From the NCBI RefSeq assembly GCF_040054535.1, contig NC_090795.1, positions 1,336,001 to 1,400,000 of the forward strand: 64,000 nucleotides of DNA, written 5' to 3'. The notes under the pieces are model-generated. The model was not told the DNA's origin. It searched no databases and worked only from the letters and a program-made list of their open reading frames with translations. The position numbers and the translations under genes are program-made. Position 1 is the first letter of the stretch, and the number at the start of each line of letters is the position of its first letter. Source of the stretch: Antennarius striatus. Taxonomy: Eukaryota > Chordata > Actinopteri > Lophiiformes > Antennariidae. Shown here piece by piece: positions 1-11,830 of this stretch.

Positions 1-3000
1 CGGTTAGCGTACGCCACCATCAACGACACGCTGGTGCCCCGGATGGAGCTGCCCATGTTCACCGGGACGCTTTACCCCATGGGGAAGGAGTACCACTACC
101 CCAAGGTCCGGCCCCTCCCAGATCACGGGTCACCTGTACGACTTCCTGGAGGCTTCATCTGTTTAACTTCCTGTTTCCTGTTCAGGCGGGCGAGGAGAAC
201 CCGCTGATCACGCTGTACGTGGTGAACCTGAACGGACCGCTTCACACCATCGAGATGAGGAGACCTGATGACCCCAGGGTCGGGTGAGGCGTTCACTGTC
301 ACTAGGTTCACCTCCTCAGGGACTATTTTTAAGACGAGCGTCTTAACGATTCCATCCGGTTGTCATGGCGACGTCCTCGTCTCCGGGAGTCCTGGATTGA
401 TTTTTTAAAATGTTATTAACACCTGAAGCTAACCCCCCCCCTAGACAGGCTAACGCTAAGTAGCGTGAAATGAACCTCAACAGAACCAATTAATGACGAC
501 TTCCTGTGCGCTCCCATTCAGTGAGTACTACGTTACCATGGTGATGTGGGCCACCAGCACCAAACTGGCCATCAACTGGCTGAACCGAGCCCAGAACATC
601 TCCATCCTCACCCTGTGTGAGGCCACGACGGGCGTCTGCACCAAGGTACGCCCACATCCTGTTAGTGCCACACACTTCCTGTTAGCGCCGCGCACTTCCT
701 GTTAGCGCCGCGCACTTCCTGTCGGTGGTGACTGACGTCTGTCCACGTGTGTCTGCAGAAACACGAGGACGAGAGCGAAGGATGGCTGCACAGACAGGTG
801 AGGACACGCGTGTGCTAGTCACAGGGTCGCTGACGTGAACATGTGACGTACGTGATCGAGTCTCATTGGCTGTTTGATCGTCCAGAACGAGGAGCCTCTG
901 TTCTCCAAAGACGGACTGAAGCTCTTCTTCACTCGAGCCATTCCTCAGGGAGGGAGGGGGAAGTTCTTCCACATCTCCATGTCCGTCTCCCAGGTACCAG
1001 GATTAGCTTCGATTAGCATCGCAACGTTAACGCATTCTATGCTTTTATTTTGTAGTATTGTCTTCTTTTGTTTTTCCATCTCTTTATTGTGTTTTGATTT
1101 TTTTCTTTAAAATACAGTCGAGATCCGAGTTTAACCCTTCAGTGACTGAACTTATGAGTCAAACGTAAAATAACTTAAATCATTTCAGTCCGTTCCGGTG
1201 TTGTAAAAAAATCCCCCAACGCCCTAAATTATGAAAAAAAAATTTTTTTTTAATCAACTAATAGACACACAGACTTTACATGTGTATAATAATTATATAT
1301 AAGTTACGTAAACAATGATAAAGAATGAAAAGAAACGCAAAAGTCCCGAGAACACACGGGATCAGGTCTCAGTGATGTATCCATCCACCAACACGTGGTA
1401 AAGAACGAGATCCGGTCTCACTGATGTATCCATCCACCAACACGTGGTAAAGAACGAGATCCGGTCTCACTGATGTATCCATCCACCAACACGTGGTGGT
1501 TTCCTGAAACGAATCGTTTTTATGTCAAACAAAAATACGGACAGAGTGACGGTTCGTATCTCTAAGTACGACTGTATTAAAGTTCAAATAAATTTTTTTT
1601 GATAATTTGATTTTTTTTTTAATCTTAAATAAAAACAGGTGTTTTTGTTGTGGTGAAACTTTCATTGCCGTTCTTCTCTCCCCGTCTGAAGCCCAACACG
1701 AGCACCGACACGCTGCAGTCCATCACGTCTGGAGACTGGGACGTCACCCAGGTTCTGGCCTACAACGAGGACAGCCAGCTGATGTGAGCGCCGCCTCCCC
1801 TCCCCCGTCGATCCGTTTCATTCGAGGCGGAGAGACGTCACGAAAATTCAGCTCAAGATAAAATGTTCTAAATTTGTTTGTGGATAAAAACAAAAACCTA
1901 CTAGAATGATTTCACTTCCTGTTTGCTGTTGACGCAGATACTTCCTGAGCACAGAGGACGGCCCCACGCGGAGACACCTGTACAGGTGACGCCTGTTTTA
2001 CCTGCACAACAAACTTTTTCTTTTTTTTTTGTCATTTGGATGGACGTTAAAATACGATTCTTGTTTTTCCGCAGCGCCGACACGTTCGGGTCGTTCAACC
2101 GCCGCTGCCTGTCCTGCAGCCTGTCCGACAGCTGCGGCTACGTCAGCGGCGTCCTGAGCCACAACATGAGCTACTTCCTGCTCCACTGCCAAGGTAGCGA
2201 ACGGTGGCTTGGCCACACCCACGTCCATAATAGGGTGTGGCTAGCCTCAGAGGGAGGGACTTCGGGGTCATAAATCAAATAGTTAACCAGTTTAAAGTTG
2301 AAGCTTTAAACCCGTTCCCCTTCAGGTCCGGACATCCCGTTCGTGTCCGTCTACCGGACCCAGAGAGAGACAGGAAGTGACACGGCAGACGGACAGAGTG
2401 AGTCCTGCGACACGTTTGTCTCTACAAAGCGTTAAACCGCCGCTAACCTTGAGGCGTCGTAACGCGACGGCGTTGGCGACGACCTTGTAAGGGAGGAAGA
2501 GTGAAGAACCACCTGAGTCAGCTCAGGCATAATGACAGTAATCAGATTACTCCTGTGTCATTAGATTACAAACCGGCCAGCGGCTCGATCAGCACACTGT
2601 AATCTAATGAGTGTGTGTGTGTGTGTGTGTGTGTCATCCACCTGGCTGTGTTAACACAAGTCAATGGGACATCATCAGCTTTGATTATCAACCTGCTGCT
2701 GCCTCTATTTTTTTAAATTTTAAAAGGTTTAATGTTTTTATTTTTACACCAGGTCCGACAGTTTTATTAGAAACAGATTTTTAAGCTCGTTTTCATAAAC
2801 AATCTCTAAATCATTCAGTATCTGAAAATTATAATATTAGTTTATCGATTCAAGTCATTGTTTTATTTCAGTCATCATTTTTGGAGTAAATTTCTCTGTT
2901 CGTTTTATGTCGGTCTCAAACTAGTTTATGTGAAATGTTTCAGAATTAGGAAGAATTCTGTCTCATGGGATCAATAAAGCAAAACAAAAACACGATTGTA

Positions 3001-6000
3001 ATCATGTGACGCCTGCAGGCATCTCTGAAGTCTACAAGCTGGAGACCAATGAGAAGCTGCGTGTGGCGCTGGAGGCCATGCAGACGCCGAGGGTGAAGTA
3101 CGAGGAGCTCAACATGGACGACTACAGTAGGTGTCGCTCGTGTTAGCATTATTAACGTAGAGATGGCTTTACGTTTTGAAGCCCTAAATGGAGCCGTTAC
3201 ATTGCAGCCACACGGTTCAGGGTCATCCTCGTCTCGGGATTTTCAGACTGACCGACTGACAAGAAATGTTTTTAAACCCGAACAACCAGCCGGCAAAAAA
3301 CATTTTTAACAAGACCGACCGTACAAGAAAAATATTTGTTTAGACCGACCGACCAAAAAAGTTCCTTTAACCCAACCGATCGCATAAACCAACCAACCGA
3401 CCCCAAATTTCTCTTAAAACAACTGACTAAAGAAAACATTTTTTAGACCGACCGTACAAAAGCAAACTAGACCAATAGACCAAAGAAATTTTTTTTCAAC
3501 CTGACCAATCAACCAAAAACAAAAACTTTAGACTGACAGACCAAAAAAAATTTTTTGAACCCAACCAACTAACCAAAAAAAAATATTTTTTACACACATT
3601 GTTAGACTGACCGACATTTTTTTACACCAACCAACCGACAAAAAAATTTTTTTGGCTGACTGCAATACAATTTTTTTCACCCAACCAGCTGACCAAACAA
3701 AAATTTTTCCCACCCAACCAACCAACAAAAATTTTTTTAGGCTGACCGACAGACCAAATAAAAAGTTTTAGCTGATCAACCGAAAACATGTTTTACACCC
3801 ACTGGTCAAAAAAAAAAAGTGTTTTAGACTGACCAACCGACAAAAAAAAAAAAGTTACCCAACCGATCAAAAACAAATTTTTTTAGGCTGACCGAATGAC
3901 AAAATCTTTTTTCAGCCCAACCAACCGACAAAAAAAAATCTTGTTTAAGACCGACAATTTTTTTAACCTAACCAACTGACCAAAAGAAATTTCTTTTACA
4001 CTGATCTTTTTTTAGACCACCTGAAAATTTTTTTTTACAACAACCAACAACACTTTTTTTGGGCTGACTGACGGGCAAAAAAATTTTTTTTTTACCCAAC
4101 TGAAAAAAAAACATTTGTTAGGCTGACTGTTATGACCCAGCTAGACGACTGGGGAAATTACATACAACAACACAGATTTTAAAGGGGGTACATAAAACAT
4201 TTATTCAAAATCTTGCTCGAAGTACAAGTGCTTACCTTTAAGGTATTTCTTTTTACAAACTAAGGATCAAGAGTAATGATCACTGTAAGAAGATAAATAT
4301 ACAACAAATAAGACTAGCTATAAGACACAAAAGTTAACAACCTAAGGATCAAGGCCAATGGGTACAGTTCAAAGATAAACAAAGGTGCAACAAACAGGAC
4401 AAGTTAGAAGATACAAAATTACCAAAACGTCATTCGCTAAAAGATACAAATGGAAAATAAAACACTACCAGCTCCTAACGAGGGTACACACTAATTCAAT
4501 TCACAAGGTCACAGTCAAAGTTCGACAGGCTCTGGGGCCTGCAGCCACCATCAGTCGCCTAGACTGACTGGCTTGCAGAGCTTTCAAAGTGTCCTTGTCA
4601 GGCGATGAGGCAGGGCTTGAGTCTGGCAGGAAGACGGCACACCAATCAGGAGATGGGCATGAGGGATAAGTGTGCCCAGGAGTCCAGAGGCACCCCACCT
4701 GGCACTGACGAGGTAGGGCGGAGCATCCTGGAGCATTGCAGTGCCAGCAGATGATAAGCAGGGTCTTAGAGGGATACACAATATATACAATAGTCATGAG
4801 CTGCGGCCGTAGCACCAACCAACAAAAAAATTATTTTACCCCACCAAACGACCAAAGCAAACCTTTTTTTAGACCAACCAAAAAAAATTTTTTTACACCA
4901 ACATTTTTATAGAACAAATTTTTTACCGGACTGACCAACCTAAAAAAAATATTTGTTGTACCCCACTGGCTGACCAAACAAAATAATTCTTTTTGGGGTG
5001 ACCGACGGACAAATTTTTTTTTTTAACCTAACCAACTGACCAAAGATTTTTTTTGGTCTGTCGGTCCCAAAAATTTTTTTTATTTGGGCACCCAGTTGGG
5101 AAAAAATTTTTTTGGGTGGTCAGTCGGTGTAGAAAAAATTCTGGGTCAGTTGGTCTAAAAATGTTTATTTCGGTTGGTTGGTCAGGTTAAAAAAAAGTTT
5201 AAAAAAATTCTTGTTAAGTTGGTCAAAAAAAATCTTTTTGGTCAGCCAGTCAGGTAAAAAAAAAATGTTGGTCGGTGGGCCTAGGAAAAAAAATTTTTTT
5301 TGGTCAGGCGGTGGGGTAGAAAAAATGTGAGGTCGGTCTGAAATTTTTTTTCAGTAAGTAGGTCGGGTTGAAAAAAAAATTGTTTTGGTCAACCAGTCGG
5401 GGAAAAACAGTTTTTTGGGGTTGGTTGGTGGAGTTGAAAAAAAAAAAAATTGTATGGTCTGCTGGTCGGGTAAAAAAAAATGTTTTGGCAAGTCGGTCAA
5501 AAAAATCTTTTGGCCGGTAAGTCTAGATTAAATTTCTGGTCTGTCGGTCTAAAAAAAATGTTTTATTAGGTCAGCTGGTTGGGAAAAAAATTTTCTGTTC
5601 AGTCAGTCTAAAAAAAACTTTTTTGGTCAGTCGGGTAAAAAAGCTTTTCTATCGGATGGTCAGTTGGTCTTAAGTTTTTTTTTCCGGTCAGACGGTTTGT
5701 CAGTCGGTCAAAACATTTTTTAATATTTTGACCGACTTAGGGTTAGGGTTTACTTTAGGGCGAGTGTTAGCGTTGGGCCTGACTTTATGGTTAAAGTCCA
5801 AGTCAGGGTTATGATTGCAGGTTATGGGTAGGGTTGGGGTGAAGGTTCTGGTCAGGGTTAGCGTTCCAGTTAGGGTTGGGCTTACGATTAGGGTTAGAGT
5901 TAAGGTTAGGCTTGAGTTTATGGTTAGTTTTGATTTCAGGGTTAAGATTGCGGATTAGGTTTATGGCTGGAGTTCTGGTTAGGGTTACGATTAGGGTTGA

Positions 6001-9000
6001 CCCTAACCTAAGAAATTATTACATTATCGGCTGTTATTACATGACAGACTTTAACATAAGGGTTAGAGGTTAAGGGTTAGGGTTAAAATAGCAGTTAGTG
6101 TGTCTGCAGCGAGGGCGTCGGCATCCACAAGTTGGTTTATTTTTAATTTGAGTTGTGTTCAACTTCTCTGGGATGAACGAGTGAATACGATTTGACTCCA
6201 GGATAACAGCTTTCTGTATCTGCATTACAGCTTTGTCGATGCAGATCATCAAACCTGCCAGCTTCGCGGAAACGTCACGCTATCCTCTGCTCCTGCTTGT
6301 GTATGTATGAGTGCATGTTTTCACACACTTGTGCATGTGACACACACACAAAAAGGTGTGTGTCCTGCTGTTTGACATCCACATGCTCCCTGGACTTCCT
6401 GCATGTCAGCTCTCTTTTCAGTTCCGTACCCGGTCCTCCCCATAACTGTTGTCCTTTGGCGGCGCAATCACACTGACCCAGTTGTCTGTGGTTCTTGTTG
6501 TTTTGGCAGCGACGGGACGCCCGGTGGCCAGACAGTGGCACAGAGGTTTCACATGGACTGGGCCACGGTGCTGGTGAGCAGCTTCGACACCATCGTGGTG
6601 CGCTGCGACGGACGGGGCAGCGGTTTCCAGGGTACCAACCTGTTGCACCGAATTCAAAAGAAGCTGGGAGTCTTTGAGGAACTAGATCAGACTGATGGGC
6701 TCAAGTACGTGACGTCATTCAAACCCTTTATTGGGACGTCCAAGGAAGCAATCAGCATCCAGTTGGGCTCCGCTGGTGTTTGTGTCGAATGTTCTACCTG
6801 ACTTGGTTCTGATTTGTGCTGATCTTTTGCAGTTTTATTCTGAAGAAGGAGTACATCGATGAAACAAGAGTTGGAGCTTTTGGAAAGGTAAGAACCGTCT
6901 CTAGTTTCAGAACCTAAAGCCAGCTGTTAATGAAATTGTTCCTCAGGCTGTGTTCCTATTGTCTCAGGAGTACGGCGGCTACGTGACCAGTCTGTTGGTT
7001 AGCGGCGAGAAGTCTCCTGTCAAGTGTGGCGCCGTCCTCTCACCCATCACCGACTTTGAGCTTTACGGTAAGATAGACAGATAGGTACTTTATTAATCCC
7101 GTAGGACATTGTATATATCCACTGCTCAGGCATTACATAATGAATAAGACGTAAGACGTCTGCATCGTCATTAGGTTGAGGAAAACGGTTTTTGGCGTCA
7201 ATGAGGTTGTCAAGAACCTGCAAAACAGAGAAAAACAGAGCACCTTAATCGTCTAAGCCAGTAGTCCCCAACCCTCGGGCTGTTTTTCCACCGGTCGTAT
7301 TTTATTTTGTCGCATTTATCCGCCACTTCTTAAAGAACGATTCTTGAAAATATTAAACTGGTCCATGGCATAAAGCAGGTCAGGGAACACTAGTCCAAGC
7401 AACTAGAGGGTTTTACGATAAAGTAGTAATTAAGAACTTTCTTTCACAGCATCTGCATTTTCGGAGCGATATCTTGGACTGCCTAAACCGGACCCCAGAG
7501 CATACACGGTAAGACACGATCACCGTTGGGTTGAAGGCCACCATCGCCAGCTCTCATTTCTCCTCTCATCTTTTCTCAGATGGCTAATTTAGCACACAGA
7601 GCTTCTCAGTTCATGGACAGGAAGTTTCTCATCATCCATCCGACGGCCGACGGTAGGATTAAGTTTTAAAAACCGAGGTGTTTTTTCAAAGTCTTACAAA
7701 GCAGCTGATATTCTGGTCTCACTTTCACCCCCAGAAAAAGTCCACTTCCAGCATACGGCGAAATTCATCTCCCAGCTCATCAGTGAAAAGGCCAACTACA
7801 CCTTACAGGTAGGGCTTTACTTTCACCCCCCATCGTAATTATAGCCGCCACGATCCCATTTTCTCTGCCCGTATTCCTCAGCCCGGTTCAGCTCAGCTCC
7901 GTTGGGAGCTTTGTGATCCCGCAGCAGGAAGAGGATTAGCCCTGACAATGCCTTCATCCCACATAATGAGATTACGGGACCTTCCTGTGTATCCTAATCC
8001 AATTAAGACACAATGTACTGCAGTCGAATGTTCATTGGAGCTTATTACCGGCTCCCCTCATGCATTAGCCTCCGGTCGGCGGGCTCCGACACCGAGTCGG
8101 CCCGTGGACACGTCAAAACTCAGATTATCTTTCCTGCGTTCAAAACTACAACATTGAGTCTCATTTGAAGCAGTTGGCCAATAAGAGACCGTAATGACGA
8201 ATCTTAGTTTTTTAGGGTTTTTTTTGGAAAGATAGCATATGGGTCCAAAGACAATTCAGTTCTGGTGCCAATCCATTAATTCTTCCAGTAATCAAACTAA
8301 GACAAGGAAGTCCTATAAACGTACAGCTACGAGGCAAAGTGAACAAAACCCTCTAGAGCACATCAGTACTCCCGTCGTCTTCCACATGGCCCTTTGGACT
8401 GTTTCGGTGTGTGCACATTTTTATGAATGTGATTACAGGTAAACCTCATCTCACGACATTAATCGGTTCCACGAGATGTGACATAAGTTGAAAAAGACTT
8501 ATATTAAACTAAATTGTCTCGAGGCTAAACTGAAAATAACCTTTAGCAGTTTTGTACTATACTAATGAATACATTTTCAATAATATTTGGTAAGAATACA
8601 AATCTATTTTAAGCTTACAAACATTACAATTTTACTGTAATACAGTACAGAAAAAATTTACATTATGAATGGAATTTGGATTTAAGTTTAACGTAAACTA
8701 ATCAGGATTTAAAATCTCGAGTGACACTTACAGGTTGATATTGGAACTAAGTACGTAGTTTAATTTCATTTGTACGGCAACATGAAATTTTGGGCTTTTA
8801 ATAGTTTTCTGGTGATTTTTAGAGTCCAATATTTGTGGTTGAGTAAAGTTACATAAACTTGATTATTTTTCCGCGTTTTTTTTTAAATCGATTAATCTTC
8901 GAGAACGATATAACTCGAAATGACGTAAGAGGAGGTATACCTGTTTTTTCTTAGTTTTGTTTGATGGAAGGAATGTCTCACTCACCGTAACCCCGTGTGT

Positions 9001-9153
9001 CAGATCTACCCGGACGAAGGCCATTTCCTCCACAGCGAAGCGACACGGCAGCACCTCAGCCAGTCCCTGGTCAACTTCTTCGAGGAATGCTTCAGGCTAC
9101 CGGAGAGAGGGTCTGAGGAGTCTCTGGAGGATGAGAGCGAAGACGAGGGTTAG
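1..9153 (+). CDS. dpp6: dpp6, inactive dipeptidyl-peptidase-like protein, 3' part (18 exons)
   Basis: The DPP6 family are single-pass membrane proteins that bind Kv4 potassium channels as auxiliary subunits and have lost peptidase activity. Exons: 1-105, 186-283, 522-645, 759-797, 886-993, 1692-1783, 1938-1985, 2075-2193, 2326-2397, 3019-3126, 6231-6300, 6510-6704, 6833-6887, 6968-7067, 7450-7508, 7580-7652, 7735-7808, 9004-9153. They join in frame to 562 residues and stop at 9151-9153. The upstream exons (cytoplasmic tail, membrane segment, start of the beta-propeller) lie outside the window. Family landmarks are [39 protein letters not shown] and an acidic C-terminus ([12 protein letters not shown]). 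The nucleophile site reads GKEYGG, with Glu where active DPP4 has Ser, so no catalysis is expected. The Asp (HPTADEKVHF) and His (YPDEGH) positions remain. DPP10 is the alternative, but the sequence reads closer to DPP6. I cannot assign dpp6a or dpp6b. Confidence 0.88.
653..722. repeat. Short 20-bp tandem repeat in a dpp6 intron
   Basis: The unit CACTTCCTGTTAGCGCCGCG occurs twice exactly (673-692 and 693-712), flanked by partial or degenerate units. It fills most of the short intron after the exon ending at 645. Confidence 0.8.
1360..1499. repeat. Three-copy 49-bp tandem repeat in a dpp6 intron
   Basis: Three nearly identical 49-bp units start at 1360, 1409 and 1458. Each contains GTATCCATCCACCAACACGT, and the second and third units begin with GATCCGGTCTC. 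The third copy diverges at its end. The rest of this intron (994-1691) is AT-rich with nothing else recognised. Confidence 0.85.
2611..2633. repeat. GT microsatellite
   Basis: A run of about eleven GT dinucleotides in the dpp6 intron 2398-3018. Nothing else was recognised in that intron apart from AT-rich sequence. Confidence 0.9.
3240..5740. repeat. Degenerate A/T-tract minisatellite array that switches orientation
   Basis: From about 3240 to 5050 the sequence is an irregular array of units combining GACCGACC/CCAACCAAC-type blocks with A-run/T-run blocks (AAAAAATTTTTT), spaced about 25-45 bp apart. From about 5050 to 5740 the same unit appears as its reverse complement (GGTCGGTCGG, GGTTGGTTGG plus AAAAATTTTT). 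The two halves form a head-to-head inverted array. It is interrupted at 4128-4815 by an unrelated insertion. The whole array lies in the dpp6 intron 3127-6230. Confidence 0.85.
4128..4815 (-). mobile_element. LTR-like insertion (possible solo LTR)
   Basis: This block of about 690 bp differs completely from the surrounding array. Read on the minus strand it begins TGCTACGG, has a TATATATTG box (around 4778-4793) and an AATAAA signal (4200-4205) shortly before the end, and finishes GGGTCATAACA. TG...CA ends with an internal promoter and poly(A) signal are the hallmarks of a long terminal repeat. It contains about 81-bp internal direct repeats (around 4258-4338 and 4339-4420, sharing CTAAGGATCAAG). 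I found no clean target-site duplication and no internal retroelement genes. It could be another non-autonomous element. Confidence 0.5.
5742..6092. repeat. Degenerate telomere-like TTAGGG array
   Basis: Many GGTTAGGGTTAGGG-type hexamers mixed with variants such as GTCAGGGTTA, GGTTATGG and GAGTTAAGGTTAGG run from the end of the inverted array to about 6092. It looks like an old, mutated interstitial telomeric block or a TTAGGG-like minisatellite in a dpp6 intron. Confidence 0.75.
6231..6300 (+). other. dpp6: Isolated 70-bp dpp6 exon next to repeat arrays
   Basis: This exon encodes roughly [20 protein letters not shown] followed by LLV. It bridges the hinge between the beta-propeller and the alpha/beta-hydrolase domain. 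It has a TTACAG acceptor and a GTATGT donor, and its phase matches both neighbours (one base carried in, two carried out). It lies about 140 bp after the end of a telomere-like array and about 3.1 kb after the previous exon, so automated prediction could easily miss it. Confidence 0.85.
7072..7120. mobile_element. LINE 3' tail fragment (RTE/Rex-type)
   Basis: GATAGACAGATAGGTACTTT followed by ATTAATCCCGTAGGACATTG resembles the 3' tail of fish RTE-like LINEs, which end in a short tandem repeat next to a TTTATT-ATCCC motif. A reverse-oriented relative occurs near 28.1 kb. Assignment is from pattern only. Confidence 0.4.
7259..7392. mobile_element. Short hAT-type non-autonomous element
   Basis: A 134-bp element with imperfect terminal inverted repeats (CAGTAGTCCCCAACC at the left, GGTCAGGGAACACTA at the right) resembling hAT ends. 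It is flanked by an 8-bp near-duplication, GTCTAAGC (7251-7258) and GTCCAAGC (7393-7400), 7 of 8 matching, as expected for hAT insertion. It lies in the dpp6 intron 7068-7449. Confidence 0.6.
8436..8943. mobile_element. Non-autonomous DNA transposon with 20-bp inverted ends
   Basis: Left end CAGGTAAACCTCATCTCACG matches the reverse complement of the right end, CAGGTATACCTCCTCTTACG, at 17 of 20 positions. The roughly 508-bp interior is AT-rich and non-coding. The CAGGTATACCTC end resembles pogo/Tigger-like elements. It lies in the last dpp6 intron (7809-9003). The rest of that intron shows nothing recognisable. Confidence 0.55.
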
Positions 9154-11830
9154 CCCGGCGGCCCGAGACTCGTGCGCCCCAAATCCTCCCTGCCATTCAT
9201 TCATGTAGCCGCCGTCCCCTCCCAAGCACAACACCGGCATCGTCCACAATATGCAACTCTCACCTGTTGTTGCTCAACCGGACTCCCCGTGTTCGCATGC
9301 TGAACCTGAGACTGCCTTTTCCAGCAGACGACAGATCCACGCCCATCCTTCCATCCTCTCAGTCGCCCCCAGTCCAAAACCAACAGGCCCCCCTCTCCAG
9401 GGAGCCGGCAAAGACCTGACGTTTGGATCCCACCGATTCTTTCACAGCCAGATGGACCAGCTCCTCAGAAGCGGTGGAGAGAAGGCATCAGCTCCCACAT
9501 AGACGTTCAAGCTGTGAGGAGGAAGCACATAAAACTGCTGGGCTTGTATATTAATGAGAATCAGACACCCGGTGGTTCAGAACGGGCGTCCGGAACCATG
9601 TGGACACTGGAACCGTTCTATTTTTAAAGTTGTGAAGAACTTTCTTGTCGGACTGTGGTTGTGTCTGTTGTTCTTACAGTATGTAAAATAGCACACAAAC
9701 ATTCACTCGGCTTTACCGATGCTTTTTTTTGTCATCTCGTTGCTTCATTTTATTTATTCAATGCGACTGAACTCTGTGGTGACCATCCAGTTTATAAAAT
9801 GATTATACTGATGAGCAGCAGCTTCTTGTAGTCACTGTGCCTTACTTTGACAGCTAACATCCCTTTAGCATTTTGGCAAATTATACTGAAGACTTCGATG
9901 AGAAGATTTGGCTTTCACTTTTAACTTATCGCCTACAGGCAAAAAGACAGAAACAGTCTAGTATTTTTGAGCAGTACTAAACTGATAACTGATAAGCACC
10001 ACTGTAACAAAATACTGTGAACATCATGAAAATATGATAAAGGCGATTGATCTCAAAAGTAATCTCATACAAATGGGACAATTTTGCACAATAGCATCTA
10101 AAATTAAACTAAAAAGACAATTCAAAAACTACCTAAAATTAAACTGCTCTAATGACTTAATTTTTTGAAAAATACTAATTTTAAGAGCTTAAGTTTTTAT
10201 CTAAAATATAATCAGAATCTTTACGGAATAATTGTTTCAAGGCTCAAAATCTTTAATATCTGGAAACTCACAACAATTAACTAGTTTCTCAAAAGAGAAA
10301 CATTCACAATATTTAAAATTTTGTATTTATGTCTAAAGAAGAAAACTTCCCCAAAATGAGAATATTATGAAAGCAAAATCTCAGAAGACTAACTTCAACT
10401 TTCCAAACTTTATCAGAAGAAAAAAAAATAGAATAACATCGAGACGATTATTTCCATCTTAAAACTCACAATGACATAGAATATCAACATCTTCCAAGTA
10501 ATTCTTTCAGATTTTTCAGTAAACACAAAAAATGAACCAATTGTTGATGATTTACATCATTAAGGGGGGAAAATATAGGTAATATGTACTTATTTTAAGA
10601 GGGTGACAATATCAAAGTTAACGAAATATATTCACAGCACCTAAAATATTGCATCTAGAAACCAAACCAAAAATGTAATTTTTCCAATGGGAAGTTTTCC
10701 CAAAATTACTCAAAAAACGATCGTAAAATAATGGGTTAATATCTAAAAAACGCAAATAACTGGCAACATTTCTAAATAATGGGAAGTTATCACCAATGGC
10801 CAAATTTTACATAAATTTGTATGAAAAAATTCGAGATTTAACACAATGAAGAACTTAGTATCTCAGAAATAATGACGAGAAATTGAGTTAGCATGTCAAA
10901 ATGTCTGATTAATATTAATTAAAAAAATTATCAATTAGCTTTTATTTGTAAAGAACTTAATCACACCAGTCATTTCATGAAGATATTTGAGATGAGTTAA
11001 AATCTAAAAATACATAGCTCAAACCAACGAGAAATTTTCTGTCTCAAGATACTTTCTCAAAATGAGTCAAACACGTGAAACAAACCAATGAGTATCATTG
11101 AAGCCATTCTCTGAAATCTAGTTTGAAAGTGAAAACAATTTTATTTCATTCGACAGCGCTGATTTTAATCTTAATCATTTCAAGGGAACGTGACAGTGGT
11201 AAGGACGTGCATGCATCGCTGCTTAAAAGGAGTTTCACAAAACTATTGCAGAAATTTTCTGCTGCATCCCAAATCCTTGAGTCTCTTCAAGTTTGAAAAA
11301 GGCAGCGCTCATTTGCTTAAAAAAAGATTGAAAGTTCAGTTCAAGGCATCCTTGAGGAACAAATTAAGTTATTCAGCTTTTTATTTTAATGTCTGTTTGC
11401 TGCGTTTGTATGTTATGATTATGTTTTTCAGCTCCACTTGGTAATTTTGACATACTGAATGTTTCTTACTGGACTGCATAAATGACATCTCCAGTACTAT
11501 TGTGATTGAGATCCCAGTCTCGTCAGCTTGATGTATAAATGTTATTCAAATATCATTTTATTCTCGAAAAGAAAAAAACTAACAGTATTACTGAGTGTTA
11601 TTTGTGCATAAAGCATTTTGGAAGTTACATTTGACTATTTCTGTTCTCCTGTTGCTGTCCCAACTGAGTCGAAAGTGGACTTTATAATGCCGACGGCAAA
11701 ATCAAACTTTCTCGCCAGTGGTTGAGGACTTTTTTGAGATGCTCAACTTTGTTATCCAAAGCATAGAAGGAGATAAATGTCAGACTGTGGCATGAGGGTA
11801 AATGTTAGAATAAAAATAAATATTTTATCA
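9154..11830 (+). other. dpp6: Probable dpp6 3' UTR and polyadenylation signals
   Basis: No coding exon was recognised after the dpp6 stop. The stretch is AT-rich from about 9.7 kb on. Two overlapping plus-strand AATAAA signals at 11809-11814 and 11815-11820 are the best 3' end, giving a UTR of about 2.7 kb. Sequence from about 11590 onward resembles the region downstream of the second ggh gene, so the tail-to-tail junction with ggh copy A is very tight. The UTR extent is inferred from signals only. Confidence 0.45.

Noticed and set aside
4501..4818. 105-residue minus-strand frame in the dpp6 intron
   Set aside because: It lies inside the LTR-like insertion and shows no retroelement protein motif.
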